The notes beneath the pieces were generated by a model. It did no database searches and was not told the DNA's origin. It saw only the letters and a program-made list of their open reading frames with translations. DNA of 53,354 bases from Candidatus Hydrogenedentota bacterium. Lineage in GTDB: Bacteria > Hydrogenedentota > Hydrogenedentia > Hydrogenedentales > CAILVY01. The translations under genes were made by a program, and so were the position numbers. Location of the stretch: NCBI GenBank assembly GCA_029565395.1, contig JAKQOG010000141.1, forward strand, positions 1-53,354. Reading direction: 5' to 3'. This document shows, piece after piece, positions 25,451 through 33,578 of the stretch (positions are counted from its first letter, which is position 1; each line of letters starts with the position of its first letter).

Positions 25451-26671
25451 ATGAAACGATTAACCGAAAGAGGGTCTAGGGTTCAGGGTCTAGGGTCTAG
25501 GGTCTGTGCCTTATTCGTTTTTACGCGTTGGCCTCGTTCCCAAGTTGCACTTGGGAACGCACTTGCGGGCGAAGCTGTGCTTCGCAGAGGCCCAAAGTAC
25601 AACTTTGAAAACAAGCACGTTCCCAAGTACAACTTGGGAACGAGGGGAACTGAGGAATCGGGAGGGCGAGGCTCCCGCCGAGCCGTCAAACAAAACATCC
25701 CTGTTTGTCATTGCGAGGAGACCCCGACGAAGCAATCTCGACATAGTGCCAAGCGAAAAACAGGGACTGACGCAAGCGAGCGAGTCCCCGAGCGAGACGG
25801 GTCTGTCCCTGCTTTTCGCGGACCAAAGGGAATTAACCAAAGCAAAGCTTTGGCGGCAAGCGCGTTCCCAAGTACAACTTGGGAACAAGGGGAAAAAACA
25901 GGCGCGTTCTTGACTCGTTTGACTCGTTCCCAAGTCGCACTTGGGAACGCACTTGCGGGCGAAGTTGTGCTTCGCAAAAGCCCAAAGTACAACTTTGAAA
26001 AAAAGCGCGTTCCCAAGTGCAACTTGGGAACGAGGGTGAAGTGGTCTCCCCGGATAGCCTTGTTCCTCATCGTAATGACGCTGCTGTTGTCGGTGCCACT
26101 CTTTGCGGAGAACTACAACAGCAACAACGCCTCGCTGAATTTGACGACAACCGACCTATCCTCTTCTGCGGCGCAGACAAACGGCGCGGGCGGGCGATTG
26201 GTTTCGGCGGGGACGCCGGGTGCGGGCGTGGTATCCATCAACGGTGCAGGCGCGAAAGGGATCTTCGAGCCGTTGAACGCGCTTGCGGGCGCGGGCGTGC
26301 CTTCCGCGAATTTCTCGGCCACGCCCCTCACCGGCGCCGCGCCGCTGGAAGTGCAGTTCACGGATCTTTCGAATCCCGGCCTGTACACGATCCAGTCGTG
26401 GTCCTGGGATTTCGGCGACGACACCCTGGACAGTTCCGAGCAAAACCCGAAACACACCTACGAAGCTCCCGGCAGTTACACCGTTACCCTGACCATCACC
26501 GTGGCGAACGACGCCCTCTCCAACACCAAAACCGATTACATCACCGTGGCCAACGGCGTTCCCGCTGTGAATTACGCGGGGTTATTGTTATTGGTGGCGA
26601 TATTGGCGGCATTTGGGGCCACAGCGGCCAAGAGGTCGTTCAGGAAAAAATTAAAACATCAGGCACATTGA
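25451..26671 (+). CDS. PKD-domain surface protein with C-terminal sorting signal, N-terminus split by repeats
   Basis: The ATG at 25451 follows GAAAGGAG and encodes MKRLT, but the next 195 codons are read through dispersed repeats (7-bp tandem, palindromes, hairpins). Only then comes a normal Sec signal: WSPRIALFLIVMTLLLSVPLF. A GTG at 26036 directly before it would give a 211-residue protein with a clean signal peptide but a poorly spaced GAGG. The mature part has a Ser/Thr-rich segment, a PKD domain at about residues 295-380 (SWDFGDDTLDSSEQNPKHTY) and a C-terminal VPAVNYAG, hydrophobic helix and basic tail, like IPTL/PEP-CTERM signals for exosortase-type sorting. The original gene probably joined MKRLT to KWSPR. 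It follows the adhesin by 37 bp. Confidence 0.65.
   Translation: MKRLTERGSRVQGLGSRVCALFVFTRWPRSQVALGNALAGEAVLRRGPKYNFENKHVPKYNLGTRGTEESGGRGSRRAVKQNIPVCHCEETPTKQSRHSAKRKTGTDASERVPERDGSVPAFRGPKGINQSKALAASAFPSTTWEQGEKTGAFLTRLTRSQVALGNALAGEVVLRKSPKYNFEKKRVPKCNLGTRVKWSPRIALFLIVMTLLLSVPLFAENYNSNNASLNLTTTDLSSSAAQTNGAGGRLVSAGTPGAGVVSINGAGAKGIFEPLNALAGAGVPSANFSATPLTGAAPLEVQFTDLSNPGLYTIQSWSWDFGDDTLDSSEQNPKHTYEAPGSYTVTLTITVANDALSNTKTDYITVANGVPAVNYAGLLLLVAILAAFGATAAKRSFRKKLKHQAH
25471..25505 (+). repeat. five 7-bp AGGGTCT tandem units
   Basis: Five consecutive heptamers, four AGGGTCT and one AGGGTTC, inside the coding frame just after the start codon. Replication slippage here could shift the frame. Confidence 0.9.
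25535..25642. repeat. 108-bp composite palindromic repeat, copy 1
   Basis: It consists of a 25-bp palindrome (CGTTCCCAAGT-TGC-ACTTGGGAACG), a GCGAAGC-TGT-GCTTCGC hairpin at 25569-25585, a short degenerate palindrome (CAAAGTACAACTTTG) and a second 25-bp palindrome at 25618-25642. The same arrangement recurs at 25925-26032. Confidence 0.9.
25660..25702 (+). repeat. GGGAGGGCGA...GAGCCGT dispersed repeat, single copy
   Basis: This 27-bp core followed by an AT-rich tail ending CATCCC matches, with a few changes, the arms of the inverted pair at 26746-26852. Read in one frame it gives the peptide EGEAPAEP. Confidence 0.8.
25705..25742 (+). repeat. CATTGCGAGG...CGAAGCAATC type repeat
   Basis: The arms ATTGCGAGG and CGAAGCAATCTCG are recognisable as a repeat often found dispersed in bacterial genomes, where it is read as CHCEE..TKQS. 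Here it lies in frame inside the PKD gene. Confidence 0.6.
25753..25819. repeat. 67-bp imperfect inverted repeat
   Basis: GCGAAAA.CAGGGAC.GAC pairs with GTC.GTCCCTG.TTTTCGC around a GC-rich loop. It is a fourth repeat type in the same cluster. Confidence 0.75.
25863..25887. repeat. 25-bp dispersed palindrome, copy in repeat cluster
   Basis: CGTTCCCAAGT-ACA-ACTTGGGAAC with the last base changed to A. It is preceded by TAACCAAAGCAAAGCTTTGG, which resembles the flank of the copy at 26701. Confidence 0.85.
25925..26032. repeat. 108-bp composite palindromic repeat, copy 2
   Basis: Same order of elements as 25535-25642 in direct orientation, with palindromes at 25925-25949 and 26008-26032 and only scattered base differences. 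It ends 3 bp before the GTG that opens the signal peptide of the PKD protein. Confidence 0.9.
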
Positions 26672-26700
26672 TAACCAAAGCGAAGCGTTGCAGGCACGTG

Positions 26701-26725
26701 CGTTCCCAAATGCACTTTGAGAACG
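26701..26725. repeat. degenerate copy of the 25-bp palindrome
   Basis: CGTTCCCAAAT-GC-ACTTTGAGAACG: two or three arm mismatches relative to the consensus. Confidence 0.75.
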
Positions 26726-26745
26726 AGTGTGAAAATTGCGCGTCC

Positions 26746-26852
26746 GGGAGGGCGAAGCTCCTGCTGAGCCGTAAAATAAAACATCCCAACAGCGGCATGT
26801 ATCGCAACACTCCTGATCTTGTTTGACGGCTCAGCAGGAGCTTCGCCCTCCC
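26746..26852. repeat. perfect 27-bp inverted repeat with 53-bp loop
   Basis: Arms at 26746-26772 and 26826-26852 are exact reverse complements (GGGAGGGCGAAGCTCCTGCT... and its partner). It lies between convergent genes and could fold into a strong hairpin; the arms belong to the same repeat family as 25660. Confidence 0.9.
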
Positions 26853-26993
26853 AAATACGATCTCTTCCTTCGCAGTAATCCCGGCGCCACCCATAGTTGC
26901 CAACCAAGTTCTTCGTGCCCCCAAGCGGGACAGGAACGAACCATACGATATGTTTTTCATGTGGTTCGTGGTAACAATCAAAACTAAACCCTG

Positions 26994-29165
26994 CTACGGC
27001 GTATCCTGGAGCATCGTTGTGCGGCAGGTCTCAAAGGCATCGGCCACCTTGCTGTTGCGGCTCATATCCCATAAGTTGACGCCCAATTCGCGCATGGCAA
27101 GCACCGTGGGAATCCAGCCCTGGGTCCAGCCCACTTCTATCGACCATGCGCCCCAGCCGCTGTCCGCGTTCGATCCCCAATACTCCCACTGGTTGAAATC
27201 GAACGCGCGGAACCAGCCGCCGTCCAGTTCAGGATGTTTCCCGCTTCGCACTTGTACCCGCACCAGAAACTCAGCAAGCCGATCCGCCATTTCCCGATAA
27301 CGAGTCTCGCCGGTGGCGGCGTATGCTTCGTGCAGGCCGAGAAATGCGAAGTTGCAGGTATACAGGAGGTCGGCCACGGGATCGCCGTTCGCCTGAATCA
27401 GCGACGCCTCGTTGGTTCCGTATTCCGCGTTGGATTTCGGCGGGCGCAGCGTGCCCATGTCCAGCGCGCCAAGTTCTTCGCGGATGCCGCCGCATGCATC
27501 CTGGCAGCGCTGCATGTCATCGGCCATTTGCCGGAGCCATGCGCGGTGCTCGGGCCGGTCATCCACACGAACGAGCCATGCCAGCGTCAGGAGCATACGT
27601 CCGCGCTCCTGCTGGATGCCATTGGTCCATCGCCATTTATCCGGATAGGCTTCCATCATCGTGCGAATGGCCTGTTTGGTCCGTTCGAGCAGGGGCGCGT
27701 AGTGGGTCTTTTCATAGAGCCACAAGTACGATGCCCATATCCACGCTTCATAATGCGGCGCGAGATGCAGTGTGGGCGCTTCCCAATAATGGCGCCAGCC
27801 TCGTTTCAGCAGTTCATCTTCATTCAGGCAGCCGCCCCGGAAACCCAGGCGTCCGGTGGTGCGGAAGTTGCCCAGAATGTTCTTCACCAGCGCCACATCC
27901 CATTTATCTGTATTGAAAACAGCGGACGTGCCGATACAACTTAAAATTACCCGGATATCGTTATCGCCATACAACGACGGGCTGTCATACGCCCAGCGGA
28001 TAAGCCCGCAGGTGGCCTTTTCCGGATCATCGCGGAACAGCCCGCTCTTCACATACACCCAATCGAGCAGATTGCCTGCAATGCGGCGGCTTCGTTCATC
28101 ACCATCAAGTTTTGAACGCAGGGCGAAGGCCAGCGCGCTTTCTCCATTTGAGTCCGTGCGCATCCACCATCGGACGGGTTGCTCTCCATCGTATCGAATA
28201 CGTGAACTGACACCCTCCAGCACACCAAACGTTCCATCACCCGCCGGCCATGTGGGGTCTGGACGCGGCCCGACAGGATTGGCCGGATCTACCGTGCCGT
28301 TCGAGCGGTAGAGGTCATACTTGTCTTTCCACGATGCATCGATGAGCATTCTGGCCCGGCTATGCCAGTCAATGCCCCGGATAATCGCTTCGCGGACCGC
28401 TTGGGCTGGCAGGGCTTCGTCACGGTTAAAACTGGGCCGGACTACCGGCGTCCAGTCCAGCGCGGGCACGGTTGCATCTGGCTGCAGCCATGAAAGCACC
28501 ATGCGCCATAAAGCCTGCATGCCTTCCTTGGGCGCGTACCGCGCGGTTACGAATTGACTGAGTTTCGTAGTGGATACCAGCATATTCGCGCCATGCTCGA
28601 ACAAGAGCGGGTGAGATTTTACATCCGACAGTCCATAGACCGCCGTATCCAGTCCTGCCACTTTCGCCAGCACGATATGCGACGAACGTTCAGGCGCCGT
28701 TACATAATGGCAGTCGTGAATCGCCAGGATACGCCCTGGCAGCATCGCGGCGCCGAAAACCTCCGAGGCGACCACTGCCCGTTCCAGATTCACCTGTTCA
28801 GGCTTTCCAACTTCGATTCCTGGAAGTGATGCCGGATATTCCACATAGATCCGGAGTCCTTTTTGAGTTGCCGTATTCAGCGCCTCGGACGGGATCTGGG
28901 TTGTCTTCTCCGGATACCCATCCGCAAGGATCAAGATCCCCGCACCCGCCTCGGCCGCACCAACGGCTTCATTAACCTCCCCGTATCGCGGACAGGACAT
29001 CCCGGCAGCGCCCATAACAACAAACAAGTCATTATCCGGCGCGCAACAGAACACGAAGTTCGCTGTCGGCACCGCAGCCGCTGCGCCGTGGACGCACAAT
29101 ACCAGTATGAGTTCGACCAACAAAAGCAAGATAGACTTGTTTGTCTTGAAATCAGGGTTGCTCAT
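26994..29165 (-). CDS. secreted alpha/alpha-toroid-like protein, putative glycosidase
   Basis: This 723-residue protein has a Sec signal (SILLLLVELILVLCVHGAAA). Residues 35-230 look like an alpha/beta domain (AGAGILILADGYPEKTTQ, RILAIHDCHYV). From about 270 on, aromatic-rich helix pairs dominate: RGIDWHSRARML, IAGNLLDWVY, EAWIWASYLWLYEKT, LLTLAWLVRVDD, DLLYTCNFAFLGLHEAY. The end GWGAWSIEVGWTQGWIP is typical of six-hairpin (alpha/alpha)6 enzymes. No GH family can be assigned with certainty and no catalytic residue is claimed. It is probably extracytoplasmic and acts on glycans in keeping with its neighbours. The start ATG at 29165 has only a close AAGG, so the ribosome site is weak. Confidence 0.7.
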   Translation of the reverse strand: MSNPDFKTNKSILLLLVELILVLCVHGAAAAVPTANFVFCCAPDNDLFVVMGAAGMSCPRYGEVNEAVGAAEAGAGILILADGYPEKTTQIPSEALNTATQKGLRIYVEYPASLPGIEVGKPEQVNLERAVVASEVFGAAMLPGRILAIHDCHYVTAPERSSHIVLAKVAGLDTAVYGLSDVKSHPLLFEHGANMLVSTTKLSQFVTARYAPKEGMQALWRMVLSWLQPDATVPALDWTPVVRPSFNRDEALPAQAVREAIIRGIDWHSRARMLIDASWKDKYDLYRSNGTVDPANPVGPRPDPTWPAGDGTFGVLEGVSSRIRYDGEQPVRWWMRTDSNGESALAFALRSKLDGDERSRRIAGNLLDWVYVKSGLFRDDPEKATCGLIRWAYDSPSLYGDNDIRVILSCIGTSAVFNTDKWDVALVKNILGNFRTTGRLGFRGGCLNEDELLKRGWRHYWEAPTLHLAPHYEAWIWASYLWLYEKTHYAPLLERTKQAIRTMMEAYPDKWRWTNGIQQERGRMLLTLAWLVRVDDRPEHRAWLRQMADDMQRCQDACGGIREELGALDMGTLRPPKSNAEYGTNEASLIQANGDPVADLLYTCNFAFLGLHEAYAATGETRYREMADRLAEFLVRVQVRSGKHPELDGGWFRAFDFNQWEYWGSNADSGWGAWSIEVGWTQGWIPTVLAMRELGVNLWDMSRNSKVADAFETCRTTMLQDTP

Positions 29166-29236
29166 ACCTTATTTCTCATCATACAGCATTGAGCTTGTAT
29201 GACTAACACTGTAAGGAGAAGTTGAACTTGGTTGTT

Positions 29237-29623
29237 CTACCATAATCGCCGGACAGCATAACGCTCGAAAGCCGCATCTATGCTTAGTATCGAAAAATTT
29301 TCTGCTAGACATTGGGCGGCAAGCAAGCGGTCAAATGGGTCACGATGGTGAAACGGCAAAACAGCAACCGTGGCCAGATGGTTGATACGGATAGGCAGCA
29401 GAGAAAACCCATTCTTTTCTAGCTGTTCGGGAATAAACTGCTCAAAGGGTTGTTCGACATGCAGCCGTCCGAGGCTCATCTTGATGGCCATTTCCCAAAG
29501 GCTTGCAACGCTGAGCCACTTGGCGTTTCTCTCGTCTTCAATTAGGTCTTTTGATTGGACACTGAGTTTTGAACTTCCCTCTATAAACCATAAAAAAGCA
29601 TGTGTATCCAGAAGGAGGTTCAT
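29237..29623 (-). CDS. PIN-domain toxin (VapC-like ribonuclease)
   Basis: This 128-residue PIN domain has the acidic active-site residues in place: D6 in LLLDTHAFLWF, the Glu of SLWEMAIK near 44 and Asp residues of HRDPFDRLLAAQ near 95. PIN toxins cleave RNA, often tRNA or rRNA. The ATG overlaps the antitoxin stop by 4 nt (ATGA), the usual coupled arrangement. Confidence 0.92.
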   Translation of the reverse strand: MNLLLDTHAFLWFIEGSSKLSVQSKDLIEDERNAKWLSVASLWEMAIKMSLGRLHVEQPFEQFIPEQLEKNGFSLLPIRINHLATVAVLPFHHRDPFDRLLAAQCLAENFSILSIDAAFERYAVRRLW

Positions 29624-29847
29624 GCGGTGTAATCCTGGAAATCATCCATGGGTGCGTCAAAATCCTCGGAAATGGATATCATTCCCTTCGCACTGCCAAA
29701 TACAGGCTTCTGATTGGGATGCGTGACAGGGATCAGTTCCGCTATCGGAACGTGGTTCCTGGTAATGACGATATGCTCTCCAAGCGTCACATCATCAATC
29801 AGCTTTGCGAAGTTCTCTTGTGCTTGTTCAATGGCCATGGTTGTCAT
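29620..29847 (-). CDS. Phd/YefM-type antitoxin
   Basis: This 75-residue protein shows the Phd/YefM fold signature: AIEQAQENFAKLIDDV, then EHIVITRNHVPIAELIPV. The N-terminal half would bind the operator and the acidic C-terminal part (SEDFDAPMDDF) would neutralise the PIN toxin encoded next. It is transcribed first, so it is expected to autoregulate the pair. Confidence 0.9.
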   Translation of the reverse strand: MTTMAIEQAQENFAKLIDDVTLGEHIVITRNHVPIAELIPVTHPNQKPVFGSAKGMISISEDFDAPMDDFQDYTA

Positions 29848-29929
29848 GTTTGCGCCTTATGCCCACCATCGGGCACTCATAATTGTACGTTCGGGGTAAC
29901 TTTGATGCAACCTCGTAAATTGAGTGAAT

Positions 29930-31633
29930 TCAATATTTCGCCAAGCCGGTGCCAATAATGAATTCCGGGGCCACATGCATGAGTTCTCTGCGCCTGAAGG
30001 CTTTTGTAAGGTGACGTTTGGCGGCGTTGGAGACCGGCGGCGCGTCAATTGCAGCGGCAATTTTATAGTGTTCGGCAGCCTCGTCACGGCGGCCCAGGAG
30101 ATCGAGACAACGGGCCGCCCAAACATGTGCTTCCGCGCGCATTATCGCGTCCCGGTAGTCATACTCTGTATTTCTCAATAACAGCGGCAGGGCCGGCTCA
30201 AATTTTTTCTCTTTCAGCAAAATAATACCCGCCATGCGCGGGAAAATGACTTCTTCAGGCAATAATTCCGTTGCGCGGAGCAAATGAAAGACGGCTTGAC
30301 TGCTGTCCAGGTGGTCCAGATATGCCGACCATGCCTGTTCGTATTCATATACCGCCGCGCGCTCGGTTTCATTAAGTTGGTTGCCGCCGGGCAGATCATC
30401 GATCTCGTACTGCGCGGCATCACCGTCTAACAACGCGGATATACGAAATCCATAATAGCGCTCACTGTGACACACGGGATAGTCCCCATTGGCCAGCCAG
30501 AGCGCATTATCATCGGGACTCATAACAATACTCTGTACGTTGTTTGCACCGGCTACGATACTGCCCGTCACGCGCTTGCGCTGCTCAAAGGGGTCCACGC
30601 AATCGCTCAGAAGCTTTGGCACATCTTCCACGGTGAGTGTGCCCCGCTTCTCGTGCAGAAGTTCTGTAAGACGTTGAAATCGCCCGTATGAGTTAGCCCG
30701 CCATGAGTGTAACGTGGGTTCCATGCGTTTCATTTCTTCCGTGGTGTAATGATTTGTGCGCACGAGCACGCCGTTCTCCGGACGCACGATCTCCGCGTGA
30801 TGCGCGGAAAATCCAACTGCCGCGGCCGTGCGCGCCCGTGTATCCGCAACGAAGATAGTAAGACCAACCATACGGGGCTTTGCCGTGATGCGTGCAATGG
30901 CCTCGTCAAGGGTTTTGCACCGGGCGAGCACGTCATGGACTATGGTGAAGAGGGGCGCACCCTTGGTGCATACATCGCGGGTGAATTTCGTGTGGAGGCT
31001 GAGGACGAGTCCGCTTTCATTGAAGCCCTGACCGCTGACTGGTGTGCTGAGAGCGCCCAACCAGCAGAATCGCTGGCCATGCTCCGGGTGCAAAACGATT
31101 ATTGCATTGTTGGTATTCCAGACGCCGCGCCCGAAGAAATCAAAGTTGCGGCCAATAAGCACCTTGCCGTCCTTCGTGGCATCCCCGCATGCGAAGAAAC
31201 CCGAACACATGGGCGATGGCGCCAGCAGGGCCAAGGAACGCCCCGCAAGATAATGCAAGATATCTGATATGAGAAATGTGTGCTCTGCTTGAACAGGATC
31301 GAGCCCGCTCACTTTTGCCATTGCCCTCAGAAGCGCACGCATATTCTCATCAATATCCGCGCGATTACGCCAGTGAAACCATCGCTTAAGCAGACTGTCG
31401 GCAGGGCCGGCCAAGGACGGCACGGCATGGGCCACCAGCTTCTTGATAAGCCCGTTCATATACTGAAACACTATATCTCCGCACACCTGGGAGGTCAGTT
31501 CTGCGTGTTGACGGCCCATGTCGGCATAACTGCCCCGTAACTGAACAATATAGATTCCCTTTCTACGGACGAGTGTGCCCCCGGCGCATTCCAGGCCTGA
31601 TGTTTCCAGCGCAAGATTACGAATTGTTGACAT
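29930..31633 (-). CDS. C45-type Ntn hydrolase with C-terminal TPR-like region
   Basis: This 567-residue protein matches the acyl-CoA:6-aminopenicillanate acyltransferase/peptidase C45-like amide hydrolases. LRGSYADMGRQHAEL near residue 32 is the family's conserved N-terminal motif. CSGFFACGDATKDGKVLIGRN places the likely nucleophile Cys at 143. GALSTPVSGQGFNESGLVLS and VRTNHY are further family segments. Residues 455-560 (ATELLPEEVIFPRMAGIIL, AHVWAARCLDLLGRRDEA) look like TPR helices, an uncommon addition. No signal peptide was seen. The ATG at 31633 lies 8 bp past the PmoA-like stop; an overlapping upstream ATG at 31675 is less likely. It probably cleaves a linear amide or acyl-peptide bond; substrate unknown. 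Confidence 0.85.
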   Translation of the reverse strand: MSTIRNLALETSGLECAGGTLVRRKGIYIVQLRGSYADMGRQHAELTSQVCGDIVFQYMNGLIKKLVAHAVPSLAGPADSLLKRWFHWRNRADIDENMRALLRAMAKVSGLDPVQAEHTFLISDILHYLAGRSLALLAPSPMCSGFFACGDATKDGKVLIGRNFDFFGRGVWNTNNAIIVLHPEHGQRFCWLGALSTPVSGQGFNESGLVLSLHTKFTRDVCTKGAPLFTIVHDVLARCKTLDEAIARITAKPRMVGLTIFVADTRARTAAAVGFSAHHAEIVRPENGVLVRTNHYTTEEMKRMEPTLHSWRANSYGRFQRLTELLHEKRGTLTVEDVPKLLSDCVDPFEQRKRVTGSIVAGANNVQSIVMSPDDNALWLANGDYPVCHSERYYGFRISALLDGDAAQYEIDDLPGGNQLNETERAAVYEYEQAWSAYLDHLDSSQAVFHLLRATELLPEEVIFPRMAGIILLKEKKFEPALPLLLRNTEYDYRDAIMRAEAHVWAARCLDLLGRRDEAAEHYKIAAAIDAPPVSNAAKRHLTKAFRRRELMHVAPEFIIGTGLAKY

Positions 31634-31641
31634 GGTAAATG

Positions 31642-32601
31642 TTACTTCTCCATCGTTTGGTTGTAGGCATCCCACTGCATCGCCAATGCTTTTTCATCCA
31701 TACCACCGGGATGGATCCATAGACGATAGCGAAGGAGGATCGGTTTGTCCTTGGACATCGGAATCAATCTTCCCCCCGGATAAATGGGCTGGAAGAAATT
31801 CAATTCGGGATACTTTCGCCACTCCTGCGGATAAAGCGGGTTGTCCATGTGTTGGAGAATGGCAAGGCCTGATCGTCCTTTTCTTCCGGGGAACTCTGCT
31901 GAATAATCCGCCCATGCGCGCCTTGGCTGAGCTTCCACAAGATCCGTATGAAATACTATCTCCTGTTCCTTCGCGGGCGCCATTCTGATGTTAAAACCAC
32001 TGTACCCCGCCTCCAATCGACCGCAAAATTCCAGACCTTCCACCATGGCGGCGAGTTTAATCTCAAAATCTATCACACGACCTTGGTCAGTTTTTGGAAA
32101 GATATGGATACATGCAGACTCTGCTACCACCGGTATCGTGTCATCCCATTTCCAAACACTCTCCGCTTCAATCACCGCGGAACCGCCTTCCATATGCATC
32201 TTGGGTTTCCCCACAGGCCTTGCCCAGATCCCGCGCACCGCAAACAGGTCCCGCGTCTCCCCATGCCATTGAATCGTGGCCCACGACCAGTTCACCGCCC
32301 GGTGATGTGGATGATCCTTGGGGTAGTCCTCCGTCAATAACTGGCCTTCCAGTCCGTATAGCGCGGTGACGTAATCACCCCGGCAAAACTCCTTGCCGAT
32401 ACCTTCTGGGACTTCTGTGACGCCATGGCTGTATCTGAGGATGGGGATGCCGCCTTCGCTTACGTCCACATGGCTATCCCTTTCGATGCATCGGACCGCC
32501 GAATCCGGGGACGGTTCCGCAGCCCCGGCCCCTAACAATCCATTTAATAAAAGTATTATCGTCCACGCTGCCATTCGAAGTATCCATCGAGTTTGTGGCA
32601 A
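31642..32601 (-). CDS. secreted PmoA-like (DUF6807) protein
   Basis: This 319-residue protein has a Sec signal (WTIILLLNGLLGAGAAEP). Motifs seen in the family are DYVTALYGLEGQLLTEDYPKDHPHH, with its paired His residues, RAVNWSWATIQW and WADYSAEFPGRKG. The family is often annotated methane oxygenase PmoA by a misleading link; it is a beta-sandwich protein common beside glycan-degrading genes, function unknown. The start may be TTG at 32601, which keeps a basic n-region, or ATG at 32574. It precedes the Ntn hydrolase by 8 bp, so the pair is co-transcribed. Confidence 0.8.
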   Translation of the reverse strand: MPQTRWILRMAAWTIILLLNGLLGAGAAEPSPDSAVRCIERDSHVDVSEGGIPILRYSHGVTEVPEGIGKEFCRGDYVTALYGLEGQLLTEDYPKDHPHHRAVNWSWATIQWHGETRDLFAVRGIWARPVGKPKMHMEGGSAVIEAESVWKWDDTIPVVAESACIHIFPKTDQGRVIDFEIKLAAMVEGLEFCGRLEAGYSGFNIRMAPAKEQEIVFHTDLVEAQPRRAWADYSAEFPGRKGRSGLAILQHMDNPLYPQEWRKYPELNFFQPIYPGGRLIPMSKDKPILLRYRLWIHPGGMDEKALAMQWDAYNQTMEK

Positions 32602-32854
32602 TGACGTTAAAAAACACCGCCGTGGTCCATCGTCAGCATAGATAGTAAGTGGTTATAATACGTTGAACTCCTGCAAAATTCCTCTTTTGCAATTGCCTCT
32701 TGTGCCAGACTTGGCGTGTATGAGATTGATCAATATTGTACTATGGCGCATTTACACACGCTTTATTTGCAGTCGGCAACCCGCGCCGCTACAATGCCTT
32801 GCTACTATCAAAAACATCGTTCAGAGGACCTCTTTTTGAGGAAGGAGATAAAAC
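32602..32854. other. divergent intergenic region
   Basis: This 253-bp spacer separates the minus-strand PmoA-like unit from the plus-strand DUF1080 gene and must hold promoters for both. I found no convincing -35/-10 pair. Confidence 0.3.
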
Positions 32855-33520
32855 ATGAACCGTCAAACGTATTGGATGACATGTTGGATAATTGCGCTAG
32901 TGTGTGCAGTAGGATTGGGTGTGTGGGCCGTTGCCGAAGACCCCTCCGAAGAGGGATTTGTCTCGCTCTTCAATGGCAAAGATTTGACGGGCTGGGTGGG
33001 CGACACGAAAGGGTATGTCGTTGAAAACGGGGAAATGGTCTGTAAGCCGGGCGGCAACATTTTCACGGAGAAGGAGTACTCGGACTTCGTATACCGCTTC
33101 GAATTCAAAATGACGCCGGGAGCAAACAACGGCGTGGGCATTCGTGCGCCGCTCTCGGGCGATGCCGCGTATGCGGGCATGGAAATCCAGATTCTTGACG
33201 ACCGGCACCCGAAATACAAGGAAATTCACGACTACCAAGCGCATGGCTCGGTGTATGGCATCGTGCCCGCAAAACGCGATCACCTTAAGCCCGCCGGCGA
33301 ATGGAACACCGAAGAAATCACCGCAAAAGGCCGTCATATCACGGTCGTTCTGAACGGAGTAACTATTGTCGACGCGGACATCGACAAGGCAACTGAAAAG
33401 GGCACACTAGACGGGAAAGAGCATCCCGGCCTGAAAAATGCTAAGGGACACATCGGATTCCTGGGACACGGCGACATGCTCTGGTTCCGCAACATGCGCG
33501 TAAAGGACCTGACGAAATAA
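32855..33520 (+). CDS. secreted DUF1080 protein (3-keto-disaccharide hydrolase family)
   Basis: This 221-residue protein has a Sec signal ending near WAVAED and a strong ribosome site (GAGGAAGGAG). The hallmark [14 protein letters not shown] is at residues 34-47, followed by [25 protein letters not shown] and a closing LWFRNMRV, all typical of DUF1080 beta-sandwich proteins. Some members hydrolyse 3-keto-glycosides made by Gfo/Idh-type dehydrogenases, and the window holds three exported proteins of that dehydrogenase type. That functional link is inference. Confidence 0.9.
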   Translation: MNRQTYWMTCWIIALVCAVGLGVWAVAEDPSEEGFVSLFNGKDLTGWVGDTKGYVVENGEMVCKPGGNIFTEKEYSDFVYRFEFKMTPGANNGVGIRAPLSGDAAYAGMEIQILDDRHPKYKEIHDYQAHGSVYGIVPAKRDHLKPAGEWNTEEITAKGRHITVVLNGVTIVDADIDKATEKGTLDGKEHPGLKNAKGHIGFLGHGDMLWFRNMRVKDLTK

Positions 33521-33578
33521 CGTTAAACCTAGTATTTTGCGCTTTTCTATATCGGCGTGCCGTGCTATTCTTTCATCT

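Larger units (their letters stand above)
26672..26993. other. 322-bp gap with repeats only
   Basis: No gene is supported between the convergent PKD and toroid-protein genes. It holds a degenerate 25-bp palindrome (26701-26725), a large perfect inverted repeat (26746-26852) and about 140 bp without visible structure. Confidence 0.6.

Noticed and set aside
25535..26032. Palindromic repeats as a CRISPR or integron attC array
   Set aside because: Units differ in spacing, no cas or integrase gene is present, and the centre is too small for attC-type secondary sites.
26672..26993. Minus-strand frame of about 113 codons in the repeat gap
   Set aside because: It is read mostly through dispersed repeats and has no ribosome site.
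31634..31675. Upstream ATG of the Ntn hydrolase at 31675
   Set aside because: It would overlap the PmoA-like coding end by 34 bp and adds residues not seen in the family; the ATG at 31633 is preferred.
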